DNA of 64,000 nucleotides, taken from Azospirillum thiophilum. Lineage in GTDB: Bacteria; Pseudomonadota; Alphaproteobacteria; Azospirillales; Azospirillaceae. This document shows positions 8,871 through 17,134 of this stretch, piece after piece; the stretch's first letter is position 1, and each line of letters begins with the position of its first letter. The stretch spans positions 248,001 through 312,000 of the forward strand of contig NZ_CP012406.1 in assembly GCF_001305595.1 (NCBI RefSeq), read 5' to 3'. A program made the translations under genes and the position numbers. Below the pieces are notes generated by a model. The model was not told where the DNA came from. It ran no database searches and saw only the letters and a program-made list of their open reading frames with translations.

Positions 8871-9983
8871 TCAGGGGATGTATTGCCAGGTCGGCGCGGC
8901 GCACTTGCCGGTCCCGTCGTTCAGCGGCGTCTGCATCAGGCTCTTCGCCTGGATCTTCAGGTCGAACATCAGCGCGACGGCGTCGTTGATCTTGTCGGGA
9001 TTGCCGTTGAAGGACTGGTGCAGCGCCTTCAGCAGGTTCGAGTAATAGGTGTTGAAGGATTGCGACTGGATCGCCGCCGCCGAGCCGGGCGGATAATCCT
9101 CCTGCTTGGGGTCGTCGGGAATGTCGGCGACGCCGGTCGGGTCGAAGGGGATGGTCTCGTCGGTGAAGACCCAGTCGTCCCCCTGCTTGGCGATCTTGCG
9201 GCCCTTGTAGATCTCGTAATAGGTGTAGTAATGGGCCATGTCGCCGGTGTCGTCCTCGGTCGGGGCGGTCGGCGTGCCTTCGCCTTCGACGATGATGCGC
9301 TCGATGGCGGCCTGGGCGTCGGCAAGGCACAGGATCGGCTTGATGCCGAACATGCCGTAGACCTGCCCGTCCGGCTTGCCGGAGAAGACGCCATCGCCCA
9401 GAGCGGTCAGCGCCTTGGCGATGTCCTCGTAGAACTCGCCGATGGTGCGGTAATTGTCCTGGATGTCGGAGGCCGCCTTCAGCAGCCCGGTGTCCTTGAT
9501 GTCGACCGGATCGGCCGGCTCCTCGATCACCATGAAGCAATTCTTGATCTGGTCCTTGGAGAAGGGACGCAGATGCACGATGAACTGCGGCTGGCCGGGC
9601 TGGGTGCCGATCTCCTTCGGCAGGCCGCCGGGATAGGTCGGAACGAATTTCGGGTCGTCGATCGCCGGATGGCCGCCGACGGCGACCAGGATGTTGGCGG
9701 CCTGGCAGAAATGCTCCATCTCCTGCATCGCAACGCCGATGATCATGTTGGCGATGACGCCGTTCTTCGCATCGTCCAGCGAATAGGCGGCCTGGAGATA
9801 GACCGGCAGGGTGGCGTGTTCCAGCTCGACCGCGAGCTGGAGATTGTAGCGGATATCCTCGATCGTGGTCGGCCGCTTGGCCCTCACGAACAGGGTTTTC
9901 AGGGCTGACTTGGCGATGTCGGTCGCCTTGGTGCCGGCGGCCGGCACCGCGACGGCCTCCGCCTGGCTGGCGTCGGTGGTCAT
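8871..9983 (-). CDS. Ferritin-like protein resembling the C-terminal domain of VioB-type iminophenyl-pyruvate dimer synthases
   Basis: 370 residues without a signal peptide. After about 38 residues begins a four-helix ferritin-like fold: a first Glu-containing helix (NLQLAVELEHATLPVYLQAAYS), then VAMQEMEHFCQAANIL with the ExxH pair and a Gly-rich turn GGHPAID, later MAHYYTYYEIYKGRK. Compared from memory, VioB's C-terminal domain has the same series (KAVDLELSVMLQYLYAAYS; EIAHEEMIHYLVVNNLLMALG). VioB joins two indole-pyruvate imines in violacein biosynthesis. ATG at 9983 has a GGAG site; open frame upstream is rejected. It lies 62 bases after the VioB-N-like gene. The substrate and metal are unproven. 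Confidence 0.8.
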   Translation of the reverse strand: MTTDASQAEAVAVPAAGTKATDIAKSALKTLFVRAKRPTTIEDIRYNLQLAVELEHATLPVYLQAAYSLDDAKNGVIANMIIGVAMQEMEHFCQAANILVAVGGHPAIDDPKFVPTYPGGLPKEIGTQPGQPQFIVHLRPFSKDQIKNCFMVIEEPADPVDIKDTGLLKAASDIQDNYRTIGEFYEDIAKALTALGDGVFSGKPDGQVYGMFGIKPILCLADAQAAIERIIVEGEGTPTAPTEDDTGDMAHYYTYYEIYKGRKIAKQGDDWVFTDETIPFDPTGVADIPDDPKQEDYPPGSAAAIQSQSFNTYYSNLLKALHQSFNGNPDKINDAVALMFDLKIQAKSLMQTPLNDGTGKCAAPTWQYIP

Positions 9984-10045
9984 GGCATGAGCTCCATCGA
10001 GCGGATTCGGGCTGGGTCGGGCGGATTGCGGGAAGGGCCGGTCCG

Positions 10046-11878
10046 TCACTTGCGCAGGAAGGGCGGCCTGATCGGCTTGGTGGCCAGCCAGCTCAGCGCC
10101 TCCTGCACCTCCGGCGAGACCGCCGTCGACCGCGGCGGCTTGGGCGCCGTCACCTCGCCGCGGACCGGGTCGGCCGCCCATTTCAGGACCGCCTCGCGCT
10201 TGGCCGGCGACAGGTCGCGCACGACCGGCATGTAGTTGGGATCCTCGACCGGCAGCGACATGGCGACCTGCAGCGAATAGAGATGCTTGCGGACGCTGTC
10301 ATAGTCGGACATGTCCAGCACCGGCAGCATCACCGGGTACAGGTTGGCGTACTGGAACAGGATCGGCTCGATGTCCTGTTCCCAGGTCGGCTTCTCCGGT
10401 ACCGCGTAGGGGCTCCACAGCAGGACGCTGATGAAGTCGAAGGGGTCGTAGTAGGACAGCGGCGTGGCATCGGCGAAGGCCGGGCGGACGCCGTAGACCT
10501 GCCCGTCGATGTCGTCGGCCTTGCGCGGCTCGCCGGGATCGCCGCCGGTCAGCACCAGCTCAGCCTTGCCGGCCGCGTCGGTGGTCAGCGTGTCGGGGAA
10601 GGTCAGCGCCGCTTCCGGCACCCCGACAGCCGGCGAGCCGCCATAGCCCGACAGCCCGCTCGGATCGAGCGCCACCGCGATCTCGGCGCCCTCCAGCGGC
10701 TTGCCGAATTTGGTCGCCCACAGCGTGACCGGCGTGCTGTCGCCCGGGCTCATGCGGAAGACGAACTCGTCGGCCTTCACCACCCGGCCATCGGGCGACT
10801 CCTGGCCGAGGATCGTGTTCAGCGTCGGCGAATAGACCGCCAGCGGGTTGGAGCCGACGGCGGCGAGCTGGTCGCCGGTCAGCGCGATGTCGACGATGCC
10901 GGCGGTGGTCTCGTACCACTCGTTGCCCGGCGCCACGTCCGCCAGCTTGACGAAGCCCTGCGCACCGCCGAAATAGCCGACCTGCAACGGCTGGTCGACC
11001 ATCGCCCCGCGCCATTCGCGGAACGGAATGGAGTTGCCCAGGTCGACGCTCAGCCGGCCGGCCGCCTCGTCCACCGCGGCGGTGGCGTAGTAGAAGGGCA
11101 CCGGGCTGCCGGCATTGCCGTCGCTGGTGACCGGCTGGATGCGGCGGCCGAGCGTGAAGAAGCGAGGCTCGTCCTTGCGGGCGACGCCGATGCTGCCGGT
11201 CAGCACGCCGGTGGTGAAGTCGGGCGGGTTGGGCAGATAACGGATGTGGTCCGGCGGATTGACGCCGTAGCCCGCATTGTAGCCGGTGACGTTGAACTTG
11301 ATCGACAGCAGCCCGTCGGCAGCCGCCTCCTTCAGCGCGGTCAGGAAGGCGGAGGCGGAAACGTCGCCCCATGCCAGATCCTTCAGCACCGACTGGAAGC
11401 TGGCGCCGAAATAGGCCGGCGGGTGCGGCGGGTGCTCGAAAGCCTTGCCGGGTGACCAGTTGCGCGCCCACAGGTCGGTGAAGGACGCGACGTCGAAATC
11501 GCCGCGCAGCAGTTCCAGCCCGTTGACGCCGGTCAGCCGCACCAGCAGACCCCAGATCGCCGAGACCATCTGCTGGTCGGTATCGAGATCGACCATCTTG
11601 GCCGGCGGCCGGTCGTCGGCATCGGTCACCGCCAGACCGAGCACCGGGTCAGCCGCCACCGGCCGACCGTCCGCGGTCACCGCGCCGGTGACCTTGCAGT
11701 CCGTCAGCCGCCACACGCCGGTGCCGTAGGGGTTCCAGTAGCCGATCTTCCAGCCGGCGTAATCCTCCGCCGTATAGCGCTTGTCGTCCTTGTACGCATA
11801 GTCGTGGTTGTTCACCGTCGAGACGTCGGCGATGAACTTTCCCGTAAAGGTCAGCCGAGGCCCGGTCAGATAGGACAT
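10046..11878 (-). CDS. Protein resembling the N-terminal region of VioB/StaD/RebD enzymes
   Basis: 610 residues, no signal peptide. The start YLTGPRLTFTGKF resembles VioB's opening (FPRIHFRGW). Near the C-terminus, EPILFQYANLYPVMLPVLD and then NYMPVVRDLSPAKREAVLKW match in order VioB's FLYRHVMAYYELVYPFMSD and YYMPSTRELSAPKARLFLKY, recalled from memory. In VioB this region is followed in the same chain by the ferritin-like domain, here encoded by the next gene. The middle is beta-rich with an Ig-like look (VTLWATKFGKPLEGAEIAVALD). Start at 11878 has a GGAGG site. A split iminophenyl-pyruvate dimer synthase-like enzyme is the best guess; no amino-acid oxidase (VioA-like) gene is in the window. 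Confidence 0.75.
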   Translation of the reverse strand: MSYLTGPRLTFTGKFIADVSTVNNHDYAYKDDKRYTAEDYAGWKIGYWNPYGTGVWRLTDCKVTGAVTADGRPVAADPVLGLAVTDADDRPPAKMVDLDTDQQMVSAIWGLLVRLTGVNGLELLRGDFDVASFTDLWARNWSPGKAFEHPPHPPAYFGASFQSVLKDLAWGDVSASAFLTALKEAAADGLLSIKFNVTGYNAGYGVNPPDHIRYLPNPPDFTTGVLTGSIGVARKDEPRFFTLGRRIQPVTSDGNAGSPVPFYYATAAVDEAAGRLSVDLGNSIPFREWRGAMVDQPLQVGYFGGAQGFVKLADVAPGNEWYETTAGIVDIALTGDQLAAVGSNPLAVYSPTLNTILGQESPDGRVVKADEFVFRMSPGDSTPVTLWATKFGKPLEGAEIAVALDPSGLSGYGGSPAVGVPEAALTFPDTLTTDAAGKAELVLTGGDPGEPRKADDIDGQVYGVRPAFADATPLSYYDPFDFISVLLWSPYAVPEKPTWEQDIEPILFQYANLYPVMLPVLDMSDYDSVRKHLYSLQVAMSLPVEDPNYMPVVRDLSPAKREAVLKWAADPVRGEVTAPKPPRSTAVSPEVQEALSWLATKPIRPPFLRK

Positions 11879-12211
11879 GCGGACATTCCTCCATGCCGGC
11901 GCACAAGAGCGCCGCTCGTGAATCAATTCGTCACAGTCATTACAGGATAGAAACCGAGTATACGCATCTGTTCGCTGTCACATTTCTCATGTGACATACG
12001 CAGATATTCATTCTTTCATTGCCACACGCCTGCGTCTTCCTGACGCCGCGTGAGCAATAGTCTGTATCAAAGACATCGTGACTTGAACAGATCTATTGCG
12101 ACCACAAGGATGCGTCGCTAGCTTTCGTCATCGTATAAAGCGTATTTCTGAATCGCACATCGCGAAGATGGACTGTACGCGCACCCCACGGCAAGGCGGA
12201 GCAACACGCAG
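11879..12211. promoter_or_regulatory. Divergent control region between the VioB-like block and eboD
   Basis: This 333-base gap separates the minus-strand VioB-like genes from plus-strand eboD, so promoters for both must lie here. It is much richer in A/T than the flanking genes between about 11930 and 12180. It holds the exact palindrome described separately, plus two related words, TATACGCATCTG (11959-11970) and CATACGCAGATA (11995-12006), on either side of it. I could not assign clear -35/-10 boxes. Confidence 0.5.
11976..11996. promoter_or_regulatory. Exact palindrome TGTCACAT-N5-ATGTGACA, candidate operator
   Basis: Eight-base arms match perfectly around a five-base spacer, giving a 21-base dyad typical of dimeric regulators. 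The inner TCACAT...ATGTGA resembles a CRP/FNR-type half-site turned inside out, but the family cannot be told. It lies 98 bases upstream of the VioB-N-like start and 216 bases upstream of eboD. Confidence 0.6.
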
Positions 12212-13468
12212 ATGCCCATTCCGACCACGCACCCGGCGGACGCCACCACCCGGACCGACGGCTTGCCCGACACCATCCGGATCCACCGCCAGCGCTTCAC
12301 CGTCGCCTTCGACTATGCCGTCGTCTTCACCCGCGACGCCTTCGATCCGGCGAACGGCGCGCTTGCGGCGGCAATGGGGGCGGCAATGGGGGCCGCAACG
12401 GAGGCCGCCATCCAGGACGGCACGCCGCGGCCGCGCTGCGTCGCCTTCGTCGATCTCGGGGTGCTGTCCGGCCATCCCGGCCTGCCCGCCGCGATCTCCG
12501 CCCATTTCGCCGGGCGCGGCGACCTGCCCATGCTGGTGCGCGAGCCGGTCGTACTGCCGGGGGGCGAGGCGGTGAAGAACGATCCGGCGCTGATCGGGCA
12601 GATGCATGACGTCATCCTCGGCGCCGGCATCGACCGCCATTCCTATGTGGTCGCGGTCGGCGGCGGCGCCTTCCTCGACGCGGTCGGGCTCGCCGCCTCG
12701 ACCGCGCATCGCGGGGTGCGGCTGGTGCGGGTGCCGACGACGGTGCTGGCGCAGAACGATTCGGGCGTCGGGGTGAAGAGCGCGATCAACCGCAACGGCG
12801 CCAAGAACCAGATCGGCACCTTCGCCCCGCCCTGGGCGGTGGTCAACGATTCGGCCTTCCTCGACACGCTGCCGCCGCGCGACCGGCTGGCCGGCATGGC
12901 CGAGGCGGTCAAGGTGGCGCTGATCCGCGACGGTGCCTTCTTCGAATGGCTGGAGCGCTCGGCCGACGCGCTCGCCCTGTTCGAGATCCCGGCGGTCGAG
13001 CACCTGATCCGCCGCTGCGCCGAGCTGCACATGCGCCAGATCGCCGAAGGCGGCGACCCGTTCGAGCAGGGCAGCGCCCGCCCGCTCGATTTCGGCCACT
13101 GGTCGGCCCACAAGCTCGAGACCATCACCCGCAACCTTCTGCGCCACGGCGAGGCGGTGGCGATCGGCATCGCGCTCGACACCCGCTATTCGGTGCTGGC
13201 CGGCCTGCTGCCGGAGGGTGAGGATCTGCGCGTCGCGGTGCTGCTGGAGCATCTGGGCTTCCGCCTGTGGCATCCGGCCCTGGCGCGGCGCCGCGAAGAC
13301 GGCCGGCCGCTGGTGCTGGCCGGGCTGGAGGAGTTCCGCGAGCATCTCGGCGGCCGGCTGACCATCACCCTGCTGGCCGGCATCGGCCGCGGCGTCGAGG
13401 TGAACGCGATGGACCCGGCGCTGGTCGAGCGGGCCATCGGCTGGCTCGCCCTGCGGGAGCAAAGCTGA
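12212..13468 (+). CDS. eboD: EboD, 3-dehydroquinate-synthase-like sugar phosphate cyclase
   Basis: 418 residues of the sugar phosphate cyclase superfamily, which closes sugar phosphates into carbocycles using NAD and a divalent metal. Family landmarks are GGGAFLDAVGLAAS, PTTVLAQNDSGVGVKSAIN, NQIGTFAPP, DFGHWSAHKLE and RHGEAVAIG, carrying expected NAD- and metal-site residues (for example the His of FGHWSAH and of RHGEA). It is not the shikimate-pathway AroB; ebo paralogues form their own branch with unknown product. An Ala/Met-rich stretch (about 50-62) is a short internal repeat. It starts the second half of the ebo set, 16 bases before eboE. Confidence 0.88.
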   Translation: MPIPTTHPADATTRTDGLPDTIRIHRQRFTVAFDYAVVFTRDAFDPANGALAAAMGAAMGAATEAAIQDGTPRPRCVAFVDLGVLSGHPGLPAAISAHFAGRGDLPMLVREPVVLPGGEAVKNDPALIGQMHDVILGAGIDRHSYVVAVGGGAFLDAVGLAASTAHRGVRLVRVPTTVLAQNDSGVGVKSAINRNGAKNQIGTFAPPWAVVNDSAFLDTLPPRDRLAGMAEAVKVALIRDGAFFEWLERSADALALFEIPAVEHLIRRCAELHMRQIAEGGDPFEQGSARPLDFGHWSAHKLETITRNLLRHGEAVAIGIALDTRYSVLAGLLPEGEDLRVAVLLEHLGFRLWHPALARRREDGRPLVLAGLEEFREHLGGRLTITLLAGIGRGVEVNAMDPALVERAIGWLALREQS

Positions 13469-13484
13469 TGCGGGAACAGGGCTG

Positions 13485-14663
13485 ATGCGGTTGCCGGACG
13501 GCCGCGGGACGCTCGGCTACTGCCTGAACGTCCACCCGACCCAGACGCTGGCGGAGGTGCGCGCCGCCCTGCTGGGGCCGGTGCGGACCATCGCGCGCCG
13601 GCTTTGCCCGGCGGAGCCCTTCGCGGTCGGGCTGCGCCTGTCGGCGGAGGCGGCGGCCCGGCCGGACGCCGCGACGGAGCTGGCGGCGATCTTCGCCGGC
13701 GAGGGCTTCGCCGCCTACACCATGAACGGCTTCCCCTATGGACCCTTCCACGGCGTGCCGGTGAAGGAGGCGGTCTATGAACCGGACTGGACCACGCCGG
13801 ACCGGCTGGCCTACACGTTGGACCTCGCCCGCATCATGGCGACGCTGGTGCCGCCGAAGAAGACTGCGACCATCAGCACCGTGCCCGGCGGCTTCGCGCC
13901 GCGGACGCGCGGCCGGGAAGCCGCGGTGGCCGACGGGCTGCTCCGTGCCGCCGCCGGGCTGGTCCGGCTGGAGCGGGAAACCGGCCGCCGCGTCGCGCTG
14001 GCGCTGGAGCCGGAGCCCTTCTGCCTGCTGGAGACCACCGCCGATGCCGTCGCCTTCTTCGGCGGCCATCTGTTCACCCCGGCGGCGGCGGGACGGCTGG
14101 CGGAGCTGACCGGGCTCGATCCGGACGACGCGGCTGCCGCCCTGCCGCGCCATCTCGGCCTCTGCCTCGACGCCTGCCACATGGCGGTGATGTTCGAGGA
14201 ACCGGAGGCGACGCTTTCCGCCCTGGACACCGCCGGCATCCCGATCCACAAGATGCAGATCAGCGCCGCCCTGCGCATCGCGCGGCTGGACGCCGATGCC
14301 CGGCGGCGGGCGGCGGCCTTCCATGACGGCGTCTATCTGCACCAGACCATGGCGCGGAGGGCCGACGGTACGGTGCTGCGCGCGCTCGACCTGCCGCAGG
14401 CGCTGGAGCGCGGCACGGCGGCGGACGGCGAGGAATGGCGCATCCATGTCCATGTGCCGCTGTTTGCCGAACCGGCCCCGCCGCTGGCCTCCACCGCCGA
14501 TTCGCTGGAGCGGCTGCTGTTGCTCCATCGCAACCGGCCCTTCACCTCCCATTTGGAGGTGGAGACCTACACTTGGTCGGTCCTGCCGCCGGAGCTGGGC
14601 GGCATCGACGTCACCGCGGGAATCGAGAAGGAATTGCGATGGGTGCTTCAACGGCTTGGCTGA
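13485..14663 (+). CDS. eboE: EboE, TIM-barrel metabolite-traffic protein (xylose-isomerase-like)
   Basis: 392 residues of the AP-endonuclease-2/xylose-isomerase TIM-barrel type. Landmarks are GYCLNVHPTQTLAEV at the start, the ALEPEPFCLLE segment with a likely metal Glu, GLCLDACHMAVMFE with Asp/His ligands, and HVHVPLF further on. Databases name this family metabolite traffic protein EboE; the reaction is not known. It lacks a signal peptide. ATG at 13485 agrees with the family start. The C-terminus overlaps eboC by 25 bases, so translation is coupled. The 16-base gap to eboD contains an imperfect copy of the eboD end. Confidence 0.9.
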   Translation: MRLPDGRGTLGYCLNVHPTQTLAEVRAALLGPVRTIARRLCPAEPFAVGLRLSAEAAARPDAATELAAIFAGEGFAAYTMNGFPYGPFHGVPVKEAVYEPDWTTPDRLAYTLDLARIMATLVPPKKTATISTVPGGFAPRTRGREAAVADGLLRAAAGLVRLERETGRRVALALEPEPFCLLETTADAVAFFGGHLFTPAAAGRLAELTGLDPDDAAAALPRHLGLCLDACHMAVMFEEPEATLSALDTAGIPIHKMQISAALRIARLDADARRRAAAFHDGVYLHQTMARRADGTVLRALDLPQALERGTAADGEEWRIHVHVPLFAEPAPPLASTADSLERLLLLHRNRPFTSHLEVETYTWSVLPPELGGIDVTAGIEKELRWVLQRLG

Positions 14664-15538
14664 TCCGGCCGCGGGCGGCGCTGGTGCTGGGGCGGGTGTC
14701 CAACCTGCCGACGGTGGTCAGCGACGCGCTGGCCGGGCTGACGCTGGCGGGGGTCGGCATGTCGGGCGGGCCGCTGCTGGCGCCGCTGCTGGAAGCCTCC
14801 CTGGCTCTGGCGCTGTTCTATGTCGGCGGCATGTATCTGAACGACGCCTTCGACGCCGCCATCGATGCGCAGGAGCGGCCCAACCGGCCGATCCCGCGCG
14901 GCGACGCGTCCCGCATCGCCGTGTTCGTCGCCGGCTTCCTGCTGCTGGCGCTCGGGCTGGCGCTGGCGGCGCGCAGCGGGGCGGCCGGTGCGCTGAACGG
15001 GGCGGCGCTGGCGGCGGCGATCCTGATCTACGATGTGGTGCACAAGCGGACGGCGCTGGCCCCGGCGATCATGGGGGCCTGCCGCTTCTTCGCCTATTCC
15101 ACCGCCGCCGCCATCGCCGGTGCATCGGCCGGGCCGGCGCTGGTGCTGGGGGCCGCCGGGCTGTTCGCCCATGTCGTCGGCCTGACCTATGCCGCCAGGC
15201 AGGAGGCCTACGACCGTCTGGACCGCGCCTGGCCGCTGGCGGTGCTCGCCCTGCCGCTGCTCGGCACGCTGGCCGCCACCTTGTGGCTGCGCGGCGGCGA
15301 CCTTGCCGGGCTGCTGCTGTGGCTGGCGCTGCTGGGCGCCATGGCGGTTGCGCTGTTCCGCCTGTTCCGCCGCTCGCCGGGCGACGTGCCGAAGGCGGTG
15401 GGGCTGCTGATCGCCGCCATCGCGCTCTATGACGCGGTGCTGGTCGCCGCGGCCGGCGGTGCCGGCTGGGCGGTGCTGCTGGCCGCCCTGTGCTTCCCGG
15501 CGACGCTCGCCCTGCAACGGGTGGTGCCGGGAACCTGA
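14639..15538 (+). CDS. eboC: EboC, UbiA-family prenyltransferase-like membrane protein
   Basis: 299 residues with about eight to nine hydrophobic helices. The first Asp-rich motif of UbiA enzymes, NDxxDxxxD, is present at 68-76 (N68, D69, D72, D76), followed by RPNRPIPRG. The second loop carries YAARQEAYDRLD, a weaker acidic motif. UbiA enzymes transfer prenyl or similar groups from a diphosphate in the membrane. The acceptor here is unknown. ATG at 14639 overlaps eboE. It is the last ebo gene; 192 bases follow before the next gene. As the only integral membrane ebo product it is the likely membrane step of the pathway. Confidence 0.9.
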   Translation: MGASTAWLIRPRAALVLGRVSNLPTVVSDALAGLTLAGVGMSGGPLLAPLLEASLALALFYVGGMYLNDAFDAAIDAQERPNRPIPRGDASRIAVFVAGFLLLALGLALAARSGAAGALNGAALAAAILIYDVVHKRTALAPAIMGACRFFAYSTAAAIAGASAGPALVLGAAGLFAHVVGLTYAARQEAYDRLDRAWPLAVLALPLLGTLAATLWLRGGDLAGLLLWLALLGAMAVALFRLFRRSPGDVPKAVGLLIAAIALYDAVLVAAAGGAGWAVLLAALCFPATLALQRVVPGT

Positions 15539-15663
15539 TGCCTCCCCCCGTCGGGGCCATGATGGGAAATTCCTGCCGCCATCACCGGGAACGGCAGGGC
15601 CAAAGCTGCCGCCCGGCAAGTCTGCCCCAGCTGTAAAGCCTTTACTCACCAAAGGGTTGCCTT

Positions 15664-15678
15664 TGGCCCGCATCCTGC
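15664..15678 (+). promoter_or_regulatory. Sigma-54-type -24/-12 promoter
   Basis: TGGCCCG-CATC-CTGC matches the sigma-54 consensus TGGCACG-N4-TTGC with two mismatches and keeps the invariant GG (15665-15666) and GC (15677-15678) at exact spacing. An inverted repeat CCAAAGG-GTTG-CCTTTGG overlaps its upstream edge. The next ATG is 53 bases downstream. This predicts activation by an NtrC-type enhancer-binding protein. Confidence 0.6.
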
Positions 15679-15730
15679 AATCCCCTCGATCGCCATTCCT
15701 TCCAGGGAAGCGGAACGAGGGGAACGCACC

Positions 15731-16459
15731 ATGGTCAGCCTGTCCAGTTACGCCGATGTCGGCGGCATGGCCCAGAGCCTGCAGCAGTCGATCGACGCCG
15801 CGGTCAAGCGCGTCCAGCAGCAGGCGGCCGGCGGGACCAGCGGCGGTGCGGCCGGCAAGGTCCAGGAATACGAGCAGTCGGTCAACAAGTCGGCGCTGAA
15901 CGCCGCCCCCTTCGCGACCAACATCGGCACGCTGGTCAAGGATACCAGCCGGCTGAACGTCTTCAGCTCGCTGGCGGCCAACGACCCGGCCGACTTTTAC
16001 AAATTCTCGGTCACCAGTTCCGGCGCGGCGACGCTGGGAACCGTGGGCGACGCCGGGGTGCGGGTGCAGTTGATGGATCGCGGCGGCAAGGTGCTGGCCG
16101 ACAGCAACAAGGATTCCGGCGCCACCTATGACGCCTTCCAGAAGCTGAAGTCCGGCCAGATGACGCTGGACAAGGGCGACTACACGCTGCGCATCGCCCG
16201 CGAGAAGGACGTGCCGGTCAAGGACGCCAAGAGCTACGGCGTCCAACTGCGCATGGGCAATTACAGCAAGGACTACGACACCATCGCCAAGCAGCCGGCC
16301 AAGGGCGACAACCCCTTCGGCAACAATGCCAAGCTGCAGGGGCTGGCCTCGATCCTGGGCGCCGGCAGCAGCAGTTCCAACCCGGCCTCAATGCTGCTGG
16401 GCGCATCGACCAGCGACTATTACGCCGGCCGCGGCTCGCTGCTGAACGCACTGCTGTAG
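15731..16459 (+). CDS. Hypothetical protein with PPC-like beta-sandwich segment
   Basis: 242 residues, no classical signal peptide. The N-terminal 50 residues are polar and helical (SYADVGGMAQSLQQSIDAAVKRVQQQ). Residues about 80-175 resemble a bacterial pre-peptidase C-terminal (PPC) beta-sandwich: DPADFYKFSV, GVRVQLMDRGGKVLADS, GDYTLRIA. The tail is Ser/Gly/Asn-rich and ends in hydrophobic LLNALL. Such architecture without a Sec signal could suit export through a flagellar or type I route, but that is a guess. ATG at 15731 is preceded by an AGGGGAA site. A sigma-54-type promoter sits 53 bases upstream. No precise family is recognised. Confidence 0.75.
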   Translation: MVSLSSYADVGGMAQSLQQSIDAAVKRVQQQAAGGTSGGAAGKVQEYEQSVNKSALNAAPFATNIGTLVKDTSRLNVFSSLAANDPADFYKFSVTSSGAATLGTVGDAGVRVQLMDRGGKVLADSNKDSGATYDAFQKLKSGQMTLDKGDYTLRIAREKDVPVKDAKSYGVQLRMGNYSKDYDTIAKQPAKGDNPFGNNAKLQGLASILGAGSSSSNPASMLLGASTSDYYAGRGSLLNALL

Positions 16460-16483
16460 GCGGCCCGCCTCACACCAGCCATC

Positions 16484-17134
16484 TCACGCCAGCCGGTCGC
16501 GCCCCGATTCCTTGACCAGCAGGACCGCCTGGGTACGGCTGCCGACGCCCAGCGCCTTCAGCACGCCAGTGACATGGGTCTTCACCGTGGACAGGTTCAG
16601 CCCCAGCCGCTCGCCGATCTCCTGGTTCGACAGGCCCTGGGCCAGCAGGTCCAGCACCTCCAGCTGACGGCGGGTCAGCCCGTCGAACAGGCCGGGCACG
16701 CCGTTGCGCGCCGCCGTACCGGCCGCGGCCGGTGCCCCCGGCATTCCCAGCACCGGCGGCACATAGGATCCGCCAGCCATCACCAGCCGCAGGATGTTCA
16801 CCACCAGCACGTCGTCGGTCGATTTCGGGATGAAGGCGCGCACGCCGCGCGACAGCACCGCGCGCATCTCGTCCGGCGAGTCGATCATCGAGAAGATGGC
16901 GACCGGCACCGGCGCCACGCGCCTGACCAGCGCCTCGACATCGTCCAGCCCGCCGAGCCCGGGCATCCGCAGATCCATGACGATCAGGTCGAACGCGGTC
17001 CCCTCATCGAGAATGGCGTTCAATTGACCGAAGCTGGTGGCCGCCACCACCGTGGCCTGCTCGTCCAGTTCACCCACCAGATGGGTCAAGCCGCTGCGGA
17101 CGATGGAATGATCGTCGGCGATCAGAACCTGCAT
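16484..17134 (-). CDS. NarL/FixJ-family response regulator
   Basis: 216 residues. The receiver domain (1-120) has D7/D8, phospho-acceptor D54 in LIVMDLRMPG and K104 in FIPKSTDD. A Pro/Ala linker leads to a LuxR-type helix-turn-helix (about 150-210) with LTRRQLEVLDLLAQGLSNQEIGERLGLNLSTVKTHV. The start at 17134 is the ATG opening the receiver domain (MQVLIADDHS); the upstream open frame does not resemble protein. No histidine kinase is nearby, so the input is unknown. It converges on the PPC-like gene with a 24-base gap. Confidence 0.92.
   Translation of the reverse strand: MQVLIADDHSIVRSGLTHLVGELDEQATVVAATSFGQLNAILDEGTAFDLIVMDLRMPGLGGLDDVEALVRRVAPVPVAIFSMIDSPDEMRAVLSRGVRAFIPKSTDDVLVVNILRLVMAGGSYVPPVLGMPGAPAAAGTAARNGVPGLFDGLTRRQLEVLDLLAQGLSNQEIGERLGLNLSTVKTHVTGVLKALGVGSRTQAVLLVKESGRDRLA

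Noticed and set aside
8871..11878. A violacein gene cluster
   Set aside because: No VioA-type tryptophan oxidase, VioC/VioD monooxygenase or VioE gene is present; only a VioB-like part is seen, so violacein itself is unlikely.
12352..12400. Tandem repeat GGGGCGGCAATG in eboD
   Set aside because: It encodes a short Ala/Met helix inside a conserved fold, in frame, and is most simply a minor slippage product.
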